From NCBI GenBank assembly GCA_902769875.1, contig CACXQV010000007.1, positions 1-64,000 of the forward strand: 64,000 nt of DNA, in the 5' to 3' direction. Shown piece by piece: positions 58,855-64,000 of this stretch (its first letter is position 1; every line of letters starts with the position of its first letter). Source of the DNA: an uncultured Bacteroidia bacterium. GTDB lineage: Bacteria > Bacteroidota > Bacteroidia > Bacteroidales > F082. The translations under genes and the position numbers were made by a program. Under the pieces are notes generated by a model. It ran no database searches, had not been told where the DNA came from, and worked only from the letters and a program-made list of their open reading frames with translations.

Positions 58855-59119
58855 CTCCTAAAACATGAAGCATTCGGTGAAGTCAATCTTGAAATCTGCC
58901 CTCCACCAACCACCGAAACGAAAAAAGATTGAAAAATGCGGACTAATATTGCGGCTGAAGCCGCCTTTTTTGTATCTTTGCGCCCGTGACCTGTAAAATA
59001 AGTTTGTATGCTCGACCAACGCGAACGCTACATCAACCCCTACACCGATTTCGGCTTCAAGAAGCTGTTCGGCACGGCGATGAACAAGGACCTGCTCATC
59101 AGCTTCCTCAATGCACTGC
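58855..59119 (+). repeat. 265-bp direct repeat, copy 1 (promoter plus 5' end of Rpn-type gene)
   Basis: Nearly identical to 59999-60263. It holds about 150 bp of upstream DNA, a GCGGCTGAAGCCGC hairpin with T6, the -7 box TATCTTTG (58972-58979) and the first 37 or so codons of the gene. The sequences diverge after that. Confidence 0.85.
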
Positions 59120-59871
59120 TGTTCAAGGACAAGCCGAAAAAGACCATCACAGACATCCATTACCTTCCCACAGAGCATTTCGGCATTTACGGCAACCGCC
59201 GCGCCATCTTCGACGTGTTCTGCGAGACCGACGATGGCAGCCAGTTCATCGTGGAGATGCAGAACGTTTCGCAGCAGTATTACAAGGACCGCAGCGTGTT
59301 CTACGCCACCTTCCCGATACAGGAGCAGGCGAGGATGGGCGAGGAGTGGGACTACCAGTTGAAAGAGGTTTACACGGTGGGCATCCTCAACTTCGAGTTC
59401 AAGGAGGACGAATATTCGAAAGACTGCCTCCACCACGAGGTGAAGTTGATGGACACCTCCGACCACCACGTTTTCTACGACAAACTGACTTTCGTCTACT
59501 TGGAGATGCCCAAGTTCAACAAGACGGAGGACGAGTTGGCGGACATGTTCGACAAGTGGCTTTTCGTGCTGAAGAACCTGTCGCGCCTCACGGAGCGTCC
59601 CAAGGCCTTGCAGGAGCGGGTGTTTGAGAACCTTTTCAAGGCTGCTGAGATTGCCCGCTTCACCCCAGAGGAACGACGCGGATACGAGGACAGCGTTAAA
59701 GTCTACCGCGACATTAACAACGCCATCAGGACCGCTGACAAGGAGGCGGAAAAGAGAGGAGAGGAAAAAGAAAAACGTGCCAACGCCAAAAAGATGAAAG
59801 AATTGGGCGCAAGCATCGATTTCATAATGCAGGTGACAGGCCTATCCCCAGACGAAATCCTGAAAATCTAA
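59008..59871 (+). CDS. Rpn-family PD-(D/E)XK nuclease (recombination-promoting nuclease / putative transposase)
   Basis: A 287-residue PDDEXK_2-type protein. The N-terminus Y-I-N-P-Y-T-D-F-G-F-K-K-L-F-G is the family signature. The nuclease core has I-F-D-V-F-C-E-T-D-D-G-S-Q-F-I-V-E-M-Q with Asp and E-x-Q. The C-terminal half is helical and ends with a charged stretch and A-S-I-D-F-I-M-Q-V-T-G-L. Rpn proteins cleave DNA and promote recombination in E. coli. It is followed by a close paralogue at 60152 with the same promoter block. Confidence 0.87.
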   Translation: MLDQRERYINPYTDFGFKKLFGTAMNKDLLISFLNALLFKDKPKKTITDIHYLPTEHFGIYGNRRAIFDVFCETDDGSQFIVEMQNVSQQYYKDRSVFYATFPIQEQARMGEEWDYQLKEVYTVGILNFEFKEDEYSKDCLHHEVKLMDTSDHHVFYDKLTFVYLEMPKFNKTEDELADMFDKWLFVLKNLSRLTERPKALQERVFENLFKAAEIARFTPEERRGYEDSVKVYRDINNAIRTADKEAEKRGEEKEKRANAKKMKELGASIDFIMQVTGLSPDEILKI

Positions 59872-59998
59872 CCCCGGAATCCTAAAACCTAATTAAAGGT
59901 AATTCTAAAAATCGGCTGCAATTTTGTCTCTAATTAACTACTTTGAAATGCTCCGATTAACTTCGTTGAATACTTCCTGTTTCTTGACAAGTGGAAAA

Positions 59999-60263
59999 CT
60001 CCTCAAACATGAAGCATTCGGTGAAGTCAATCTTGAAATCTGCCCTCCACCAACCACCGAAACGAAAAAAGATTGAAAAATGCGGACTAATAATGCGGCG
60101 GAAGCCGCCTTTTTTGTATCTTTGCGCCCGTAACCTGTAAAATAAGTTAGTATGCTCGACCAACGCGAACGCTACATCAACCCCTACACCGATTTCGGCT
60201 TCAAGAAGCTGTTCGGCACAGCGATGAACAAGGACCTGCTCATCAGCTTCCTCAATGCCCTGC
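59999..60263 (+). repeat. 265-bp direct repeat, copy 2 (promoter plus 5' end of second Rpn-type gene)
   Basis: Second copy of 58855-59119, with the hairpin as GCGGCGGAAGCCGCC, the same -7 box TATCTTTG at 60116-60123, and a few substitutions. The 127 bp between the first gene and this copy show nothing else recognisable. Confidence 0.85.
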
Positions 60264-61105
60264 TCGAAGGCAAGGAGAGACCCATCACCGACATCCATTA
60301 CCTCAACACCGAGCACTTGGGCGAGTATGCGGGCAGCCGCAGCTCCGTCTTCGACGTGTATTGCCAGGCCGATGACGGCAGCCACTTCATCGTGGAGATG
60401 CAGAAAGGCCAGCAGTACTACTTCAAGGACAGGACGGTTTACTACGCCGCCTCGGTCATCCGCGAGCAAGCCCCGAAGGGCGAGTGGGATCATCGTCTTC
60501 AGGATGTCTACACCGTGAGCATCCTCAACTTCACCTTGCCCGAGAGCAAGTTCCCCGACGACAGCTACCGCCACGAGGTGGTGCTGATGGACAAGGAATA
60601 CAAGGAGGTGTTCTACGACAAGCTCACCTTCATTTACTTGGAGATGCCGAAGTTCAACAAGACGGAGGAAGAGCTAAGCGGCCTTTTCGAGAAGTGGATG
60701 TTCGTCCTGAAGAACCTCTACAACCTTTTCGAGCGTCCCGTGGCCTTGCAGGAGCGGGTGTTCGAGAACCTTTTCAAGGCGGCGGAGATTGCCCGCTTCA
60801 CGCCGGAAGAGCGTTGGATCTACGAAGAAAGCGTAAAGAGGTTCCGCGACAACACCAACGTGGCCAACTTCGCCGTCGAGGAAGCGGAAAAGAAAGGCAT
60901 AGAGAAAGGTATGGCGAAAGGTATGGCGAAAGGCATAGAGAAAGGCATGGCGAAAGGTTTAGCGAAAGGCATAGAGAAAGGCAAAGCGGAAGGCAAAGCT
61001 GAGGAAAAACACGAAAACGCCAAAAAGATGAAAGAATTAGGCGCAAGCATCGATTTCATAATGCAAGTGACGGGATTAAACAAGGAAGAAATTGAAAAGA
61101 TATGA
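60152..61105 (+). CDS. Rpn-family PD-(D/E)XK nuclease, second copy with expanded KG repeats
   Basis: A 317-residue paralogue of the gene at 59008. The first 37 or so residues are almost identical, the core is diverged (V-F-D-V-Y-C-Q-A-D-D-G-S-H-F-I-V-E-M-Q), and the last 25 or so residues are almost identical again. Near residues 247-285 is a tract of four-residue repeats (G-M-A-K, G-I-E-K) coded by imperfect 12-bp units (about 60891-61008), absent from the first copy. This tract is expected to be flexible or coiled and can change length by slippage. Confidence 0.87.
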   Translation: MLDQRERYINPYTDFGFKKLFGTAMNKDLLISFLNALLEGKERPITDIHYLNTEHLGEYAGSRSSVFDVYCQADDGSHFIVEMQKGQQYYFKDRTVYYAASVIREQAPKGEWDHRLQDVYTVSILNFTLPESKFPDDSYRHEVVLMDKEYKEVFYDKLTFIYLEMPKFNKTEEELSGLFEKWMFVLKNLYNLFERPVALQERVFENLFKAAEIARFTPEERWIYEESVKRFRDNTNVANFAVEEAEKKGIEKGMAKGMAKGIEKGMAKGLAKGIEKGKAEGKAEEKHENAKKMKELGASIDFIMQVTGLNKEEIEKI

Positions 61106-61141
61106 ACGACAATCCCCAAGGCAAGCTCGACGGGGTGACAA

Positions 61142-61327
61142 AGCAACGTGTTTATGACCAAGGTTTGCGCTTGCGATCCTGCTTGCAGGCAATCACGCTG
61201 CAAAGCTAAGGTTTCTTCTACAACTACCAATACTGGCATTATCATTACACATGATGAACGGGGATTTGACGACTTCCCCATACAACATATTTCGGCTGAA
61301 CAATTCCTTGATAAGCATTTTCAATAA
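61142..61327 (+). pseudogene. Possible C-terminal gene remnant
   Basis: A frame ending at the TAA at 61327 reads T-N-T-G-I-I-I-T-H-D-E-R-G-F-D-D-F-P-I-Q-H-I then S-A-E-Q-F-L-D-K-H-F-Q. This looks like a real protein end (beta strand, acidic turn, helix), but upstream the frame degrades into Cys/Arg-rich sequence with no start signal. A competing frame (K-Q-R-V-Y-D-Q-G-L-R-L) covers the upstream part, so a frameshifted remnant is likely. The rest of the gap 61106-61461 shows nothing else. Confidence 0.35.
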
Positions 61328-61461
61328 CAATAGTGGACAGCTGCCATGCCCAAAAACATACACGAAAAAACCTTGAAATCCAGCCAAACCTAACAAAATC
61401 TCTCACGAACCAAACACCACCAACGGCAAAAAATGACGTAGAATCATTGTTTTCAAATTAA

Positions 61462-61498
61462 TCCCGATGCCCACTTGACACGCATCGGTATTTTTTTT
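61462..61498 (+). terminator. Rho-independent terminator before the GNAT cassette
   Basis: CCGATGC (61464-61470) pairs with GCATCGG (61482-61488), followed by T8. The next promoter -7 box TATTTTTG (61498-61505) begins immediately. Confidence 0.7.
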
Positions 61499-61544
61499 AT
61501 TTTTGCGGGCGAAAATATAAGATGCTGAAACAAGCGATAAATCC

Positions 61545-61706
61545 ATGATAACCATGAGTGAAGCAACCTTGACAAGTCTTTTGGAGTACCTCTATGGTGC
61601 CCTCGCGCCGAGCCATCGACGCGGGCTGGCAGAGCATCTGATAGAACATACCGATATGGAAGAAAGCGAACAAGTGAGAAATGAATCTTTAAATCTTGAA
61701 TCTTAA
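61545..61706 (+). CDS. Small hypothetical protein (53 residues), first gene of GNAT cassette
   Basis: It reads M-I-T-M-S-E-A-T-L-T-S-L-L-E-Y-L-Y-G-A-L-A-P-S, then H-R-R-G-L-A-E-H-L-I, and ends N-L-E-S. A start at the second Met (61554) is also possible. From memory, proteins with T-L-x-x-L-x-x-Y-L-Y-G-x-L recur as the first gene of small toxin-antitoxin-like clusters in Bacteroidota. The -7 box TATTTTTG lies at 61498-61505. Confidence 0.55.
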   Translation: MITMSEATLTSLLEYLYGALAPSHRRGLAEHLIEHTDMEESEQVRNESLNLES

Positions 61707-61740
61707 ATCTTAAATAACAAACAATTAAAATAACTAAACA

Positions 61741-61926
61741 ATGGCTAGACCAATCAAAGAAACCCCGATCCTCTTTGGCGACGACGCTTGTCGCTTTGAG
61801 GAAAGGATGAAAGAAAAACGTAAGCTCTCGCCTGAAGAAAAGGCCAAACTTATGGAAGCATATCTGGTGTGTATGGCCATGTTGGAACGTGGTAATCAAA
61901 GGAAGCATGCAGAAGAAGCAGTTTGA
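61741..61926 (+). CDS. Small protein (61 residues), likely antitoxin-like partner of GNAT
   Basis: It starts M-A-R-P-I-K-E-T-P-I-L-F-G-D-D-A and has a charged helix K-L-S-P-E-E-K-A-K-L-M-E-A-Y. From memory, this opening is common directly before GNAT genes in Bacteroidota. It overlaps the GNAT start by 20 bp, which suggests coupled translation. Antitoxin function is inferred from the gene arrangement only. Confidence 0.7.
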   Translation: MARPIKETPILFGDDACRFEERMKEKRKLSPEEKAKLMEAYLVCMAMLERGNQRKHAEEAV

Positions 61927-62455
61927 AATCGGCAACGAGGCTTTTGTTATCTCAAAACTTGATGAAGGTGAGACCGTCAAGGCATTCGATTGTGGAGACG
62001 ACGACCTCAATGATTTTATTGTCAACGAGTGTGTCCATTATCGTAAGGAGAAGTTGGCAGTGACTTATGTTTTGGAGCCGGAAGAGGATGTTGCTCACGA
62101 ACATGTTGCCGCTTTTTTCAGCCTTGCTAACGATAGGATCTCGTTGGTTGATTTCGACAACAAGAACCAATACAATAGGTTTAGTAAGCGTTTCAACAAT
62201 CACAAGCGGTTGAAGAGCTATCCGGCTGTGAAAATTGGACGACTTGGAGTATCGTTGGCTATGAAGGGGCAAGCCTTGGGATCGTTCCTTTTGAGGTTCA
62301 TCAAGATGTATTTCTTGCTCGACAACAAGACGGGATGCCGATTCATTACCGTTGACGCATGTTCCGCTGATGTACCGTTCTATTTGAAGAATGGTTTTGT
62401 CCCGCTTAACGACGACGACATAGACGACCCCACACGGCTTCTTTATTTCGACTAA
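61907..62455 (+). CDS. GNAT-family N-acetyltransferase (possible toxin)
   Basis: A 182-residue acetyltransferase. The acetyl-CoA region is V-K-I-G-R-L-G-V-S-L-A-M-K-G-Q-A-L-G-S-F-L-L. Earlier it has F-D-C-G-D-D-D-L-N-D-F-I, the short motif typical of the GNATs that act as toxins in TA pairs (AtaT/TacT-like, acetylating charged tRNA). The start at 61907 is in a different frame from and overlaps the 61-residue partner. Without a classical RHH antitoxin the toxin label is tentative. Confidence 0.8.
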   Translation: MQKKQFEIGNEAFVISKLDEGETVKAFDCGDDDLNDFIVNECVHYRKEKLAVTYVLEPEEDVAHEHVAAFFSLANDRISLVDFDNKNQYNRFSKRFNNHKRLKSYPAVKIGRLGVSLAMKGQALGSFLLRFIKMYFLLDNKTGCRFITVDACSADVPFYLKNGFVPLNDDDIDDPTRLLYFD

Positions 62456-62578
62456 AATGATATGAGCGACAAATTATTAACCCCGAAACCCTTAAACCTT
62501 GAAATGCAAAACATTCAACGTAGTTAATCTTGAAATCTCAAATAATTAAATAACCAACAATTAAAATCAACAAACAAA

Positions 62579-64000
62579 ATGACAAGAAAGTTTACAAAAA
62601 TGATGGTAGCGGTTCTAATGCTGCTAACTATGGTTGGCCTGCCAACAAAGGTGTGGGCTGATGAAGTAACCCTGACAAGTGCACAAATAAAAGCGGGTTC
62701 AGGAAGCACATCGTACGGTAGCTGTTCTGCTACTGATGAAGGAGGAAACACTTGGCATGCTTATGCAATAAAAAATCAACATAGTAACGCTACTAGTGAG
62801 TATAATTTTTGGCAGATTAAAAAATTTGCGAGTAATATTGCATATTATGTCCAAGTTCCTGAATTAGGCACTCAAATAACATCCATCACTATGACAGTTT
62901 CTGGTGCTAACCAACCTATGACGGGTGGTGGTAATAGTGCTACTTTGTATTTCAGCAGCAGCAGTAGCACATCTTCAACTGGAACTGGGGTCGCTTCTGG
63001 TACTGGTGCTAATTCGGTGACCATAGATTGTTCCAGCCTTAATTTGAATACTGGCTTCATTACAGCAAGTGGAGCTGTCCGAATTTGGAATGTTACTGTT
63101 ACTTACACCGCTGGCGGCGGTTCCACCGACCCCTCAATCACCATCAGTGGAGAAGAAATCTCAACCAACGCAGTGAGCTTTGATTGGAATAGTTTTACCA
63201 ATGGTGTAGAATATACCGCCTCTGTTGCCTACAACAATATGGAAACACCTTCCGAGTCCGATGCTATGGTTGGCGTTTATACAGATGCTGCTTGCCAAAT
63301 ACAAATAGGTGTCTCTTGTGATTATTTTGCTGCAAGTTTTGGTGAAGATACCCAAACCATCGAATATGCTTTTTATGAAGATAATCCGAGTGTTGAGCCC
63401 CGCACGGTTTATATGCGTGTGGAAGTTCTTGGCGATGAAGATTATATTCCTTGCAATTTAATCACCGTCACCCAAGCTGGCAAACCTCAATATACCTTGA
63501 CCTACAATGCCAACGGCGCAACTTCGGGAACTGCGCCTACGGATTCAAATAGCCCGTATTTTATCAATTCGGTTGTTACCGTTCTCGGCAACACGGGCGA
63601 CCTTGCCAAGACTGGCTACACTTGGAACGGGTGGAACACAAAAGCCGATGGTAGCGGCACTTCTTATGCTGCTGGTGCCCAATTCACCATCACCGCAAAC
63701 ACCACTCTTTATGCACAATGGATTCTCAACAAGTATAATTATACTTTGAATGTTACAGGTGGTAGTAATCTTGAGAAAGATGTTGAAATCTTTGTTCCTG
63801 ATCAAACGGGTTGGGTAAGTGGTGGCCAAATTGAATATGGACAGCAAGTTACGGTATCTGTTGCTCCTGTAAGCGGCTATGTTTATACTACCACAGTGAC
63901 CTACGGCGATAATGTCAATGTGCCTGTAGAGCAAGATATGTTTACTATGCCCGACGCTGATGTGACCATTTCGGTGGTAGTTGAAAAACTTGACAATGTG
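62579..64000 (+). CDS. Large secreted repeat protein with Listeria-Bacteroides (InlB B-type) repeat, truncated by the window end
   Basis: The frame opens at 62579 with a signal peptide (M-T-R-K-F-T-K-M-M-V ... V-W-A) and is open to the last base, about 474 residues seen. There is a Ser/Thr/Gly-rich first domain, a domain starting P-S-I-T-I-S-G-E-E-I, then a Flg_new/Listeria-Bacteroides repeat (Y-N-A-N-G-A-T-S-G-T-A-P ... G-Y-T-W-N-G-W-N-T-K-A-D-G-S-G ... T-L-Y-A-Q-W). Such proteins are exported surface adhesins. The DNA is more A/T-rich than the core genes, which may reflect transfer or simply its composition. Confidence 0.8.
   Translation, partial: MTRKFTKMMVAVLMLLTMVGLPTKVWADEVTLTSAQIKAGSGSTSYGSCSATDEGGNTWHAYAIKNQHSNATSEYNFWQIKKFASNIAYYVQVPELGTQITSITMTVSGANQPMTGGGNSATLYFSSSSSTSSTGTGVASGTGANSVTIDCSSLNLNTGFITASGAVRIWNVTVTYTAGGGSTDPSITISGEEISTNAVSFDWNSFTNGVEYTASVAYNNMETPSESDAMVGVYTDAACQIQIGVSCDYFAASFGEDTQTIEYAFYEDNPSVEPRTVYMRVEVLGDEDYIPCNLITVTQAGKPQYTLTYNANGATSGTAPTDSNSPYFINSVVTVLGNTGDLAKTGYTWNGWNTKADGSGTSYAAGAQFTITANTTLYAQWILNKYNYTLNVTGGSNLEKDVEIFVPDQTGWVSGGQIEYGQQVTVSVAPVSGYVYTTTVTYGDNVNVPVEQDMFTMPDADVTISVVVEKLDNV

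Noticed and set aside
58855-60263. The 265-bp direct repeats as insertion-sequence ends
   Set aside because: They contain promoter and coding sequence of the Rpn-type genes and are not inverted; gene duplication explains them better.

Overview
The window looks like a chromosomal stretch of an uncultured Bacteroidales (Bacteroidota) from a gut-like habitat. The evidence is the recurring promoter -7 box TAnnTTTG without purine-rich Shine-Dalgarno sites, several secreted proteins ending in type IX secretion (T9SS) sorting domains, a PorE-like TPR/propeller/OmpA protein, a fused SecDF, a DUF4290 gene next to murA, a type 2 pyrF, and a MurA with Asp in place of the fosfomycin-reactive Cys. By eye the base composition is near 50% GC, falling in the last gene. 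All assignments come from reading sequence and from memory of protein families; no database search was run.

Layout. (1) 1-15.6 kb is a MacAB/Lol-type efflux locus: three large FtsX-like permeases (the first cut by the window edge and frameshifted), an HlyD-type adaptor and an ATPase, followed by a sigma-54 response regulator/histidine kinase pair. Four copies of a palindromic intergenic repeat and three ATPase genes interrupt it. Two of these ATPases are AAA-PD-(D/E)XK fusions, each bracketed by its own pair of long hairpins; the third is damaged. (2) 15.7-26.1 kb: a secreted M28 peptidase, a class-M-like sirtuin with a zinc macrodomain partner, a lipoprotein sialidase, a METTL25-like methyltransferase, ilvE and an Omp28-like secreted protein. 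(3) 26.2-50.3 kb, mostly minus strand and mostly core: pyrF, prfA, a NYN protein, two lipoproteins, a membrane HTH protein, purM, the PorE-like protein, an AbiEii-type pair, a giant PKD/T9SS protein, secDF, an ABC exporter, dnaJ, grpE, an ATPase remnant, murA, DUF4290. (4) 50.3-56.4 kb: a small protein with a PEP-CTERM-like tail, a T9SS protein whose signal peptide is out of frame at an A8 tract, a small island between 36-bp direct repeats made from the 3' end of the uvrD-type helicase gene, the helicase itself, a ParE/RelE-type toxin-antitoxin pair and tRNA-Lys. (5) 56.5-64 kb: a TsaC/Sua5-type enzyme, a PurF-like protein lacking its N-terminal Cys, two near-duplicate Rpn-type nuclease genes, a GNAT three-gene cassette and the start of a large repeat-rich surface protein.

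The most interesting theme is a set of small, self-contained accessory cassettes dropped between housekeeping genes. The strongest are the two hairpin-bracketed ATPase-nuclease genes (6467-8069 and 13983-15565) and the direct-repeat-bounded island at the helicase 3' end (52539-53350), which also carries a candidate small RNA. Several reading-frame breaks lie at short homopolymers (near 728, 52409 and 53058), so uncorrected assembly indels must be excluded before biological meaning is given to them.
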